From Didymella arachidicola (taxonomy: Eukaryota > Ascomycota > Dothideomycetes > Pleosporales > Didymellaceae), in assembly GCA_016630955.3 (NCBI GenBank), contig CM049985.1, positions 2,604,001 through 2,668,000 on the forward strand: a stretch of DNA of 64,000 bases. The letters run 5' to 3'. Positions 9,825 to 20,941 of the stretch are shown here, in pieces. The notes under the pieces are model-generated. The model was not told the DNA's origin, did no database searches, and saw nothing but the letters and a program-made list of their open reading frames with translations. Position numbers and translations under genes: made by a program. Position 1 is the stretch's first letter; every line of letters begins with the position of its first letter.

Positions 9825-12011
9825 ATGTCGATCATCTCTGTGTCTTTGAGCAATGGGTTTGGGCCCTTGCCAAAACTGGGAGACATATTGGGAAGCCACA
9901 TGGCTCACGATATCGAAGAAGACAACCTCAATGTGTGGGACAAGGGCATATTTCTTACAGAGCTCCTAAAGCAGAAGATCGTTCTGAATACCGGCAAAAA
10001 AGGCAACATCGATGGCAGCCTTGCCGCCTCTCGATGTCTTAAACGGGGAACGTACAGCGGTACACGTTTGGCTTTGACTACAATGTACAGCTTGGTTGAA
10101 GACGCGTAAGCTTTCACAAGGCAATCTATGGCACCATACTCACAAAATTACAGAGCTGTGTCGCATTTTGATGTACGCGGCTTTGAGCCCATCATTCCTC
10201 AGCAAAGAGGCCTTCTCCAGAAGCAGAAGGTCTACCAATGGAGCCACGATAGCTACCCTCCACATCTTGAGACCGTTCCTCCAGAACAACAAGATCCAAA
10301 CATATTCGACCTGGGTAAGAGGAACTTCGTCGGCGAGATTGCTCAAGCTTTTGGGTTCATCATTCCCGACGAGATCGACGCAAGGGGTACCCCGTTCGAA
10401 GGTCCAACATTGGCCGACTGTGAGAAGTACAATCGAGAGAATCCGAGCCCTAAGACCGACATCATGAATGGCGAGAATATTGGCAACCTCGCTGACTGGT
10501 ACTCTGACGCTCGCTTCGCCCAACAGTTTCTAAGCGGTGTCAACCCTTCCACGATCACCAAGGCCGAGCCTGACAAAGTGAAGGACTACATCACGGAGGC
10601 TGAGAAACAGGGCCTGGAGGACGTGCAGAAGTTGCTCTCGGAGGGCAAAGACCTATTCATTCAGGACTACTCGTACTTCAGACAGGCTACCGGCTTGAGC
10701 AACGAAGAGAACTTCCAAAATGCCGTGCCAGAATTGGCCGGTGGCAAGCCGACTGGCAAGGTGGCTTTCCGCTTCGCCTGTGCTCCAGTTGCTATCTTTC
10801 AGCTCCATTGCGATGGACGGCTGCACCCTCTGGCTATCACAGTTGATTACAAGGGTAGCCTTGATAAGTCGATCACCATTTTCAATCGACGATTGACACC
10901 GGATCAAGAAAGCGACATTGACGAGAAAGATGATTGGCCATGGCGATACGCGAAGACCTGTGTCCAGACTGCCGACTGGGCGCGGCATGAGGTTGCTACA
11001 CATCTTGTAGATACCCACATGGTGGAGGAAGCGATCATCGTGGCGACAAACCGCACTGTCGAAGAGACCCACATCCTTTACGAGCTCTTGAGTCCACACT
11101 GGTTCAGAACTTTGGCTTTGAACAAGGCCGCTCGCGACACTCTGGTTCCAGCTGTCATAGCTCGACTTGCAGGACTCGGTCCTACAATCGATCCGAAGAC
11201 CAGTCGTGTGATGGCTCTTGTCAACTGGTCGTATAAGAACTTCAACTTTCAGGACAAGTACATTCCTAACGATCTCAAGAAGCGTGGGTTTCCAGTAGAA
11301 TCTCTGACTGAGAAGCAATACCGCAACTACCCTTACGCTACCGACACGTACCTACTCTGGGGAGTTATCCGTGACTTTGTCAAGTCTGTGCTCAGCACAA
11401 AGTACAAGTCAGATGCTGATGTTCGGAATGACGAGTGTATTGGGAAGTGGTGCCAAGAGATACAAACAAACGGCCAGATCCCAAGCTTCCCTACCATCAC
11501 GACTCTGGACCAGCTTATTGATGCCGCCACCATGTGCATCCACATCGCTTCACCTCAGCATACAGCTGTCAACTATCTGCAGGACTACTATTACAGTTTT
11601 GTACCTGCAAAGCCTCCTGCACTCTGTACACCACTTCCCGAGAATCTTGCAACGCTGCGGAAGTACACTGAAGCCGAGCTTACAGCCGCACTTCCAATCG
11701 GCGGCGAGAGCGCAAAGTGGAAGGACTGGCTACTTGCTGCTCAGCTGCCCGAGCTCCTCAGCTACAAAGTCGACAATCAGTACAACCTGATCACATATGC
11801 CAAGTCGCTGTACAACGTCAACAAGAGCCGATCAGATGATGAGAACAAGAAGTGGGGCTCCAGGACAATCAAAGAGGCCGCTGCTTTGTTCTACAGTAGA
11901 CTGAAGGAGCTCGATGTTGTTTTCAAGCATGTGAGTGATAGGCAGACGGAAGGTACGATTGAGTACAAGGTCCTTCAGCCAGAGGTCACTGCTGTTTCTA
12001 TTTTGATTTGA
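9825..12011 (+). CDS. Lipoxygenase (712 aa)
   Basis: Non-haem metal dioxygenase that inserts O2 into polyunsaturated fatty acids to give hydroperoxides. Exons 9825-10105 and 10154-12011; the 48-nt intron has a GTAAGC donor. The start ATG at 9825 has a good context (CAAAATG); an upstream in-frame ATG at 9753 is possible. Metal ligands fit the family: H377 and H382 in THLVDTH, H563 and N567 in QHTAVNY, and the C-terminal carboxylate of I712 (ends VSILI). Flanking blocks typical of fungal lipoxygenases include WARHEVATHL, LLSPHWFRTLALN and the LQDYYYSF segment after the last ligand. There is no obvious signal peptide, so it is probably intracellular, unlike secreted Mn-lipoxygenases. Fe versus Mn, and positional and stereo specificity, cannot be read from the sequence. 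It is divergent to the catalase-related gene at 7102-8210. Confidence 0.93.
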
Positions 12012-12717
12012 ACACTTGCATCTGAGATTTTGTTAGTTTCCCGATTTGAGGAAGTTCTAATCATCAAACTACTTAGTCTTTGTCGCATGTAAAGTCACCT
12101 CGTGAGATTTAGGTAGATGCAGTACTTACACCGTTTCCACGGATGAATCAATCGAGATACAATGCCTTGCACCAAAGCTCTCATATCTATAACCTCTCTA
12201 TGGTGTCATGGTGCGCTTGCAGATCGCTAGTAAGAAGGGCTCGAGGCAGGCACCCACGAGCCGAAACGCCGAAACGCCTTGAGATACACCTGACCAGACT
12301 GTAGCCCACAAGTGTTATTACGGTCACCGTCGTGGACAGCATCAACTCGCTAGATGCATTCAAAGCCGTGTGCGCAATTTTTATTGCAGACGCTTTGTTC
12401 ACCGGTATACAAGCCATTGTCAATCCCATTAGCTTCGCAACTTCGTTCAGGATCCATACTGCGTCTGCCGGGTCAAGTAGTCACCAAGCATCGCAATTGT
12501 CCAAGCAAGACAGAATCCTCGGGATCAGCACTACACGTCAATCAGACCACTACTCAGCCGCATCGAGCTATGTAGCACTTCTGGGCCCACGTCAACTAGA
12601 TTTTCAGAAACCTCGTCCATCGAACCCGCGCCACGCAAGGGCGAAAATCGAAGGGCATATAGTCTTTCATTAAGATTGCTAGAATATTCAAGAACGTGAA
12701 ACATCTCTTCATGGGGC
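12012..12717. other. Convergent 3' region between lipoxygenase and nitronate monooxygenase
   Basis: About 700 bp between two stop codons. A 113-codon frame at 12332-12673 has no recognisable family. It probably holds both 3' untranslated regions; nothing else is visible. Confidence 0.5.
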
Positions 12718-13893
12718 TTATAGCTTCGCCTTCGAGACAATGTAACCGTTGGTGGTCTGCAGCCACTTGACAGCATCCCCAACGAGCTCGTCGACGATCT
12801 CCCTTGCGTTCTTCCTCTCGTTGACGACAGCGGCAACCTTGCCCATCAAAAACGGTCGTGCGTTGTCCATTGTTTCGTCATCAAGGTCATCCCCCATCTT
12901 CTCGAGATCGTGCTCGACAGGCAGGATACCCTTGCCGGTCAGCTCCTTTATCTCAGCTGCCCTGTTCTCCTCCCAGTTCTCGATGTAAGGGTTCTTGCGG
13001 ACACGGAGGGGACGTCCTGTGAAAATGATCGTCCGAATGTTGTCGTCAAAGCCAGCTGTGCGAACAGCTTCCTGGTGAGCCTTGGGGGCACCGGCCTCCT
13101 CGGAGAGGATAAAGCGGGTACCGACCCAGACACCGGTGGCGCCAAAGTTGAGCATGGCAGCGAGCGACTGGCCATTGAAGATACCGCCAGCAGCGACAAT
13201 CTGCACTTGCTCGCCTGTAAGAGGCGACTTGTAGCCCTCAACCATCTTGACAGCTGCAGGGATGAAGACAGATGTGGGTGTATCGCCAGTGTGTCCACCG
13301 CCCTCACCACCCTGTGCGCAAATGATGTCGACACCGAGGTCGAGGCACTTCTTGATGTGCTTAGGGTGGCCGATCATATTCATGTAGAGAATGCCATGCT
13401 TATGAAGCTTCTCGATGACTGCCTTGGGGGGGACACCGACGGCAGAGACAAAGAGCTTGGCACCGGATTCGATGATTATGTCAACGAGCTCGTTCAGTTT
13501 GCCGTTGGTGTAGTCGTAGCTGTCACATGTCAGTACAACACTATTCCTAGAAACAGTATGATCACGGACTTGGTCTTGCGCGCGCTTCCTCCGACCTGCG
13601 GTAGCAACAGGTCGATACCAAATGGCGCATTCTTGTCGGTCAAGTAGCCCTTCAGCTCTGCGATCTGCTCACGCAGCATGTCTGGTGTGTAGCCAACACC
13701 ACCGATGACACCAAGTCCACCAGCGTTGGTCACGGCAGCAGCAAGCTTGGGTCCAGCAGCCACATTCATGCCAGCAAGCATAACAGGGTGCTGAATCTTC
13801 AGCAGATCAGTAAGCTTTGTGCGTAGTTGCTCTATCGAACGTCAGCAGGTATAGATGGCAAGTATGAGGCGTGAACGTACGTGGAGAGGCCAT
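12718..13893 (-). CDS. Nitronate monooxygenase (2-nitropropane dioxygenase family), 358 aa
   Basis: FMN-dependent TIM-barrel enzyme that oxidises alkyl nitronates to carbonyl compounds and nitrite, detoxifying compounds such as propionate-3-nitronate. Exons: 13881-13893, 13570-13831 and 12718-13519, with GT-AG introns of 49 and 50 nt. The first exon has only 13 coding bases (MASP plus one base). The N-terminal IQHPVMLAGMN block and AGGLGVIGG are family hallmarks. The phosphate-binding and catalytic block AQGGEGGGHTGD is intact with H168, and AAGGIFNG and GTRFILSEEA follow. Length is typical. No targeting signal was seen. The gene is head-to-head with the HPPK-DHPS gene; no functional link between them is evident. 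Confidence 0.92.
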
Positions 13894-14219
13894 CTTGATC
13901 ACGAGGCTAGAGCGCTGGAGTATCTCAAGGTGCAAAGTCTGTCAGGATGCAGCTAGGGAAGGTCGAGGAGGGAAGAGGAGCGAGGAACTTATGAGAGTGA
14001 GGAGTTGTCGACTCTCAGTCTCACTTGAGCCGGGTGCCGAGGCAAGAGGTCCAGTGGTGCCGGCTAGTCTGTTTGGAGGCAAAAGGAATCTGGGGTTGAC
14101 CGGGCACGGACCAAGCAGCTGAGCAGCCGCCAGTTGCCGCTAGTAATTTTCGCCTGGGTAGCTGGCTGCTGTCACATGCAAGCTGTGCGGCGTCACGAGC
14201 GCGTCGAGCTGCAGTGATC
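13894..14219. promoter_or_regulatory. Short divergent promoter, nitronate monooxygenase / HPPK-DHPS
   Basis: The start codons lie only 326 bp apart. The stretch is GC-rich with purine-rich runs on the plus strand (for example GGTCGAGGAGGGAAGAGG near 13960). Untranslated leaders of both genes must lie here. No specific site is named. Confidence 0.5.
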
Positions 14220-15930
14220 ATGTCTTGCATTGCAGAGTTACGTGCCTTGAGCTTCCTGAGACGAGCTCCACAGGCACTCACACTGTGCTCGCGGCTTTCA
14301 TGCGATGCCAGAACACCACGAGAAACGTCATCTTGCACGCAACATCGCTCGCATCGTTCGACTAAGAGTTCGAGCTTGCGTGCAACATCGAACAAGTCTT
14401 TGGTATGTTCCAAACATCACATACACCCACAGGTACGCTTCATATCACGAGCTGCTAGTCAGAAGAAGCAACGCGCCTATGTAGCCTTGGGTAGCAACAT
14501 GGGCGACAGGGTAGCCATGATCGAAAAGGCGTGCAAAGAGATGGAAGCTGGCGGTAAGATCAAGGTCTTGCGTACAAGTAACTTATGGGAGACCGAAGCC
14601 ATGTATGTGGTGAATCAAGACATGTTTGTGAACGGTGCTTGTGAGGTACGTCCCACCAGCTTGTAGCACATTAAAGGTATCCTCACACATGTAGATTGAA
14701 ACGGCGCTGTCTCCAATGCAACTGCTGGATGAGTTACAAGCAGTCGAGCATAAGATGGGGCGAGTCAAAGTCATCGACAAGGGACCCAGAAACATCGATC
14801 TTGACATCCTGCTTTACGAGGATATCGTCATGAGGAATGAGCGATTGCAACTACCACATGCTTTGATGCTTGAGCGAGAATTCGTGCTGCGACCGCTTTG
14901 CGAGTGAGAAACCTTGGCGCATGTGTCTCAAAAGCTAAACAGCTGCAGATTGATTCCCAAGGCAAGTCTGCCTCAGGGCAGAGCCCTCCCATCAGGCACG
15001 ATTCAAGAACACTTATCGAGGCTTCCTCGGTCAGACCAGCCATTGACACCCCTCACGCCACTCGCTCCTGGTCAGCCCAATATCACGGCCTATAAGCGAA
15101 CCCGAGATACCAGGATCATGTCAATACTCAACGTCACGCCCGACTCATTCTCTGATGGGGGAGAGAACTTCAACACCGGCGAGACTACCCTCGCCCACAC
15201 GATCAGATCACAAATTTCAGCAGGAGCAACCATACTAGACATTGGTGGCCAATCGACCAGGCCTGGTGCCGTACAGGTTTCTGCACAAGAGGAGCTCAAC
15301 CGCGTACTCCCTGCTGTCAACATAATCAAACGTTTACCAGAGGCCAAGAACGTTGCCATCAGTATCGATACGTATCGTGCCGACGTAGCTGAAAAGTCAA
15401 TCAAAGCTGGTGCTCACATGATTAACGATGTGAGTGCTGGGCTGATGGACGACAACATGCTCTCCACAGTGGGCAGGCTGGGTTGCACAATTTGTCTGAT
15501 GCATATGCGTGGAACGCCAGAGACCATGAACAAGCTCACATCATACCCGGAAGGTTTGATCGAAGGCGTGGGTCGCGAGCTCCTCGAGCGTGTGCGTGCC
15601 GCGGAGGCAGCAGGTGTACGTCGCTGGCGTATCATTCTCGACCCAGGCATTGGATTTGCAAAGACAGAGGACCAGAACCTCGAGTTGCTTCGACGTTTGG
15701 ACGAACTAATCAAGTATCCTGGTTTGGAGGGCTTCCCGTGGCTGGTAGGCACAAGCAGAAAGGCGTTCATCGGCAAGATCACAGGTGTCCAAGAAGCGAA
15801 GGAACGGACTTGGGGCACTGCTGCTGCCATCGTAGCGGCGGTCAAGGGTGGAGCCGACATTGTGAGAGTTCACGACGTGGTTGAGATGGGCCAGGTCGCT
15901 AAGATGGCTGATGCTATCTGGAGAGTTTAG
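14220..15930 (+). CDS. Folate synthesis protein: HPPK-DHPS fusion (538 aa)
   Basis: Bifunctional enzyme. HPPK pyrophosphorylates 6-hydroxymethyl-dihydropterin and DHPS joins it to p-aminobenzoate to give dihydropteroate. Exons: 14220-14645, 14695-14903 and 14949-15930; introns are 49 and 45 nt. The N-terminal 80 or so residues are rich in Arg and Ser with few acids, which suggests a mitochondrial presequence, as expected for fungal folate synthesis. HPPK follows from about residue 85 (RAYVALGSNMGDR, then GPRNIDLDILLYED). DHPS follows (IMSILNVTPDSFSDGG, IDIGGQSTRP-like block, SIDTYRADVAEK, GTSRKAF). No dihydroneopterin aldolase domain is present, although the yeast Fol1 protein has one, and too little room is left upstream for it. 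Stop at 15928-15930. Confidence 0.93.
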
Positions 15931-16466
15931 GATCTTTCCAATTTGCCAGACTAGGCACTTACGGCCAGCTCAAGTGAAACGCGATGCGGAAGCCGCCATT
16001 GCTACAAAGTCGAAAATAACTTACAACCGTCTTCAAACAGCAATTCGGGCTAGCGCTCTGCCGCAAGCACCCCGCTGTCCAGCTGCCACCGCCCACCGTA
16101 CCTGGGCACCTGGGCAGGTGGATGTGCTATGTCACGTGAAGAGGTCTTGGCATAGATACATCCAGGGCTGTCATAGCTGCTTTCCCCCCATAGAACACCA
16201 CTACGATATGATATATACATCAATTCATACACTTATGCACCCCACATGCTGTCTCCCGACCACCTGCCCGAAGATGGGGGTAGGGTAGAGTCCCCAGGCA
16301 TCGAGTCGTGCGCTGACACGAAGGATTCAGCCACTTGTAAGCTTGCGGGGCTTGTCGCACTCACTTCTCTTGCACGCTGGTGGTGCCATGTTTCCATTCT
16401 TCAGACGGTACTTGCAACTACGTTCTGTACCTGTGTCGGTTCGAGTCCCGCCTTCGCTCTTTCGCC
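15931..16466. other. Intergenic stretch before the HET pseudogene
   Basis: About 535 bp, holding the 3' flank of the folate gene and the former promoter of the HET gene. A GGTTCGAGTCC string near 16438 looks like a tRNA T-arm, but no acceptor, D or anticodon arm could be folded around it. Nothing else is seen. Confidence 0.45.
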
Positions 16467-18737
16467 ATGATGTCTGGAATGAGATGCGCCGAGTGTGAAA
16501 AGATCACCATCGAAGGACTCCTCAATTTCGCAACTTCCAGGCCGGGGTGGTTGCCGCGCATGATGAACGTGCCCGAAAAAATCTACGAACACCACAAATC
16601 GCTTGCGAATCTCGAGCGTGTGGCGAACGAAGGCTGCGAGTTCTGCGGACTGGTCATTGAATGCCTTCAAAAATGCGTAGCAACCCCTGAAGATGGATAC
16701 AAATCAATGTGGGCATCTTCCTTCGTGTAGACTGGAGTGGCAACCTTAAACCAGGAGATCCGCTTTTAACAGCATCGAAAAGACTTGAATCTTCCGCTGT
16801 GAGCATCTTTGTAATGTTTGATTATTTCAACAGCCTTGCGTGCACTCCTGGTCCTTTGCATCCTGAAGAGCTGGCCGAGAAAGAGGTCTTACGTTATCTG
16901 TCTGTTCAAATCGATTTTCAGGACCCAGAAGAAGAATGCGCAACCCAGAGACTTACGCTACGGCTCAACATCACTACACCTAGATGTAAATGTACAACGC
17001 CTATTGTTGTCTCACGGTATTTGACTGGCGTATGCTTTTTATAGCGAGCCCAGCAAAGATCGGCAGATTGCGCATTGGAGCACACCAACTTAGCACCAAC
17101 CTCGATAGCGATGGAATTTTCAGTACCGCAAAAGACTGAATAGAGGCTTGCGACATACACACACCGGATGCCTGTCACCTGTGGCCCATCGACTACCCAT
17201 CCGAGTTATAGATGTGGGTATGAGTGAGACATGGGCAGACATCCGTTTGATACATTCGCACGGAATCAGACGACCTTACCTTACCCTGAGCCATTGCTGG
17301 GGTGGTCCCATTTCGCCAAAGCTGACGCAAAGGACAATCGAGACATTTCGGGTGCGGCTGCCGTTCTCAGAGTTGCCAACGAACTTCCAGGATGCAATAC
17401 GAAACACCAGGGAGCTCGGATTTCAATATCTATCGATTGATGCATTGTGCGTCATCCAGGGATCAAGCGTCGACTCGGCTGAGGAGCTGAAGGGGATGGG
17501 AGACGTGTACCGAAATTCAAGTTTGAACATCTCGGCTTCGGTTTCACCCAAAAGCACTTCCGGCATCCTCCAGCCTCCGACCACTGCACATGCAGTTCAG
17601 CCTCGCACCGCCACTTTGAAGGTCAAGTCAGGAAAAGACATCTCAGTCACAGTGGAATGTGGAGACGGGGAACATGAAACCTTGTCTATGATCCACGAAG
17701 ACGGCCCTTTATCTAGTCGAGGTTGGTGCCTACAAGAGTCGATCTTGTCGCCCTGTCAGTTGTTCTACGGAATGCAGCAGCTTTACTGGCGCTGTCCCAG
17801 CGTCTTACAGGCTGCTGACGGAATAGTATCATCCTGTGACGTGAACCCTGTACTCTCGTCCGAAATCTCGAAATATCTACAACAAGATGCAGTTGAACAT
17901 TCGGAAATTACCGAGCCGAATTGGCATGTGATTTTGTGGCAGTACTATGAATTAGTCGAATTATACTGTAAGCGTAGTTTTACGCTTGAAGACGACATGC
18001 TGACCGCTTTCTCTGGGATAAGCAGCCGCCTGTCACCACACTTTGGCGACTATCTTGCCGGACTATGGGGAAAAAAAACTTCAGGACTGGATTGCTTTGG
18101 TCAAACAGCTCCATGTATCGGACTGATAAGTTCAGACGCTCGGTCACCTATCGAGCACCTTCTTGGTCTTGGGCTGCGGTTCAAGGAAACATCTTTTCCC
18201 CCATGCCAATGCCAGATGTGCCCGCCTCACGTTCTGTGCAGCTTATTGATAAGCATATCGTTCTGCGCTATGAGCCTAATACATACGGAGAAGTTTCATA
18301 TGCCTCGCTTACACTTTGAGGCCTTACAAAGCCGGTCACTCGCAGTCGCACGGTATCGCCAGGCCTGCTTGAGAATGATGGCTCTGGCTGGACCGACAAC
18401 CTCTTCACGGTAGACACCGAGAACTTTCACGTTTGGTCAAAAGGTCTGGATCCAATCGAAAACAGTCCCTCGCCTCCCATAACCAGACTGTACGAGACAT
18501 ATCCTGGCTCAGGGATGACAGATGGCATCGCGGAATGCTTAGCTTTATCGGTTTGGGTCGCCTGACAGTGACGACGCACTTGGGCGTCCGGGCGCTAGTA
18601 GTGTTTATGGACTGATCTTGAAGTCTACACGATCTTTGGTGGCGGGGGAGTACGAACGATTCGGCATGTTCAGTCTCGATGAGCTTTGTGAATCACAAAC
18701 AGACACTTGGGAGGAGAAGACTGTCAAATTAGTCTGA
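16467..18737 (+). pseudogene. HET-domain (heterokaryon incompatibility) gene, broken
   Basis: HET proteins trigger cell death when genetically different hyphae fuse. Family blocks are clear: N-terminal MRCAECEKITIEGLL and CEFCGLV, then RPYLTLSHCWGG, LGFQYLSIDALCVIQ, MGDVYRNSSLNISAS, RGWCLQESILSPCQ, and a C-terminal YRAPSWSWAAV segment ending with GEYERFGMFSLDEL. These lie in different frames. Lesions seen: a frame change near 16706; stop codon(s) between about 17040 and 17130, including a TGA where Trp is expected; a frame change at the run of eight A at 18071-18078; an in-frame TGA at 18317-18319; and a frame change near 18550-18560. Some could be assembly errors or unrecognised introns, but so many argue for a decayed gene. 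The longest open part is 17148-18100. Confidence 0.82.
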
Positions 18738-19828
18738 TGACTCAACGGCACACGCAACAAAACAAGTCGTCTCTAGTTTTTCACCTATATTTGGACACAA
18801 GCCTGGCAGCCTTATCATCTGTCCTGTCCGATAGTCATGTTGGTGCGACCAACGGTCGTAGTACTAGTGTTTCTCTATGCGCCAATTCGACAAAAGTAGT
18901 CGCACTCATCGCTACATATCAAGACGTGCATGATATAGCACGTTAAATCCGCAGTATAGTATAGAAAAGTCACTCAGTAAATATTTTTGAAGTACTCAAT
19001 ATGAAGTTTATCTGTGATTGCACTAGCAGAAGTATATGACGCTCGTACTGTTATTGCATCATGGCTGATCTCTCTCTTTGAAACTTCACGAGCGCGGATC
19101 CTTCTGACGCTCCTTCTTCTAGAAAATTGTCACCATTCAGGTATGCAATCGCCCACCAGTCCAGATAGATGAATTCATGTACCAACGGAAACGTACGTCA
19201 GTGTGATCGGTGTAGGATTGCAACATGCCAGAGTCTTGTTACTGCCAATATCCAAACGATGATGCACAACTGCACGTCCTTCATATATCGATGCAAATCT
19301 TATAAATGAGACTGTAGGGTTGCTGCGCACTGACCGGTATGACGGTTTCGCTGCTGAAATGACGGCAGAGTCTAATCGGTAAGATTGGCATGCTTCCACA
19401 GGCTTCTTACTGGACGAGCAGAGCCTCTTGGGCGTTTTAGCATGCACCACTGGTCATCGATGTGTCCTGTGATGCTCGCTTGGTTGGGCAAAAGGGATGC
19501 TTACTTTTATGCAAGTAGGGAGGCTGTGTTGAGCTTGCATCGACAACCACCACCAGGGAATTGTGCGAGAGGGCGGTCTCAAGGCCTGCTAATTCACGGC
19601 CAGCTAGTTTTGTCGGCGTTTTTTAAGTCTTGCTCGCTGCACGTGCAAAGTTCTGGAAAGTGTTTTGGGCTCGAGCGCGTCAACTGTGAGGATCTGATGT
19701 TAGGTCTCCGGTTCTGAAGGAATGACGAGGTCTCATAAATTGATTGTACGTTTTATCTGCCTACCTCTAAAAAATGGGAGGCGCCAAGGCCGGGTATCAT
19801 AGTATCTACGAAGGAGGAGAGGAAGGAC
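18738..19828. other. Intergenic, no gene seen
   Basis: About 1.1 kb between the HET pseudogene and the 3' end of the DUF829 gene. Open frames are short and unrelated to known families. The part at 18940-19060 is somewhat AT-rich. Confidence 0.45.
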
Positions 19829-20941
19829 TCAAATGAACTCATCCTTGTACAGACGCTGCTCCATCGCCAGCATCTTCTCTGCAGTCGGCGTCGGTGGCAA
19901 TGACGGTAGCAGAGTGAGCTCACTACCAGCACCACTACTCCATCTGCTCTTCTTGATGTGTGCCTTGCTAGGCATGCGGATTGAGATATCTGTGACGCCG
20001 TCCTCAAAGTCGAACTCAGGCAGTTGCGACTCGCAAAGTGTACAGGTCACGCGTGTGCCCTTCTCGTTGCTATCCTTCTCTTGTGACTGGCGCCAGACAG
20101 TGGTGATGGCGTCCCAGTACCTGGCTGGCTCTTTGCGTGCGTGATCGACGTGACCAGACTCCTCGAAGATGACTTCTGTGACGGAGCCACTGCGCTCCAT
20201 CGACTCCCCTGCATGTTCGTAAACATCTTGCCAAGCGATGAGCGCGTCCTTCTTTGAGTATAGGTAGCATCGAGGCGTTTGCAGGTCGAAAAGGGCTGGG
20301 TCCAGTAACTGCCTTCGAGACTTTGAGACGACATTGTTTTTCTTACCCTTGAGCCCATGATATAGCCCCCAAACAACCCCAAGAAGGACAGCCGCGACGA
20401 CAAGCGCAAGCTGCTTGAGTACTGGTATGGGAGGGAAGGACTTTGCCAACGCGGAGCAGAGACGCAAGTACCGTGGATGGCCTGGTGTGCTGTCGAGGTA
20501 CAGCGCTGAGAGAGGCAGACGTGACCCCGTCAAGCGCTGATAAGCTGATGCGAGCTCGCATGCCTTGTTGCTTCCACCTTCAGAGAACACATGCATCAGG
20601 ATGCCACCCGTATTGGCGCAGGGAACGTGCTGTAGGTTGGAAATATATTTAACGGCGGGCTCAAGGCGATGCTGTTTGCGCTTGGAGCTTCGAAATAGGA
20701 GGTCGGCCGAAGATGTTGTGATGACCATGATGTGTGAAGAAGGAAACATGTTGATGTATTCCGCCGTGTACTTGGAGATATGGCGGCCATGAGCACCGGT
20801 CCAAGTCATGAGTATGATCAGAGACGGTGCCGAGATATCCACCGTAGGTGTCGAAGGTGTCGAAGGAATGCGGTCCCATATTGTCGGCGCGATAAGTTCG
20901 AAGCCCGGGATGGCATCGTGTGCCATCTGATTGTTGACCAT
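19829..20941 (-). CDS. DUF829 / PaxU-TMEM53-like alpha/beta-hydrolase (370 aa)
   Basis: Single-exon gene for a DUF829 protein, the group that holds TMEM53 and the PaxU protein of indole-diterpene clusters. No reaction is firmly established for the family. Features: a beta-strand block SLIILMTWTGAHGRHI near residue 45; the likely nucleophile elbow HVFSEGGSN near residue 115; a hydrophobic segment LALVVAAVLLGVVWGLY (about 180-196) that may be one membrane helix; and a late block ESGHVDHARKEPARYW with the likely catalytic His. The C-terminal 80 residues look disordered. The ATG at 20939-20941 is the first in frame. The next gene upstream (22247, plus strand) is an MFS transporter; no full secondary-metabolite cluster is visible around it. 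Confidence 0.85.
   Translation of the reverse strand: MVNNQMAHDAIPGFELIAPTIWDRIPSTPSTPTVDISAPSLIILMTWTGAHGRHISKYTAEYINMFPSSHIMVITTSSADLLFRSSKRKQHRLEPAVKYISNLQHVPCANTGGILMHVFSEGGSNKACELASAYQRLTGSRLPLSALYLDSTPGHPRYLRLCSALAKSFPPIPVLKQLALVVAAVLLGVVWGLYHGLKGKKNNVVSKSRRQLLDPALFDLQTPRCYLYSKKDALIAWQDVYEHAGESMERSGSVTEVIFEESGHVDHARKEPARYWDAITTVWRQSQEKDSNEKGTRVTCTLCESQLPEFDFEDGVTDISIRMPSKAHIKKSRWSSGAGSELTLLPSLPPTPTAEKMLAMEQRLYKDEFI

Noticed and set aside
16436..16452. GGTTCGAGTCC string resembling a tRNA T-arm
   Set aside because: No matching acceptor, D or anticodon stems could be folded around it.
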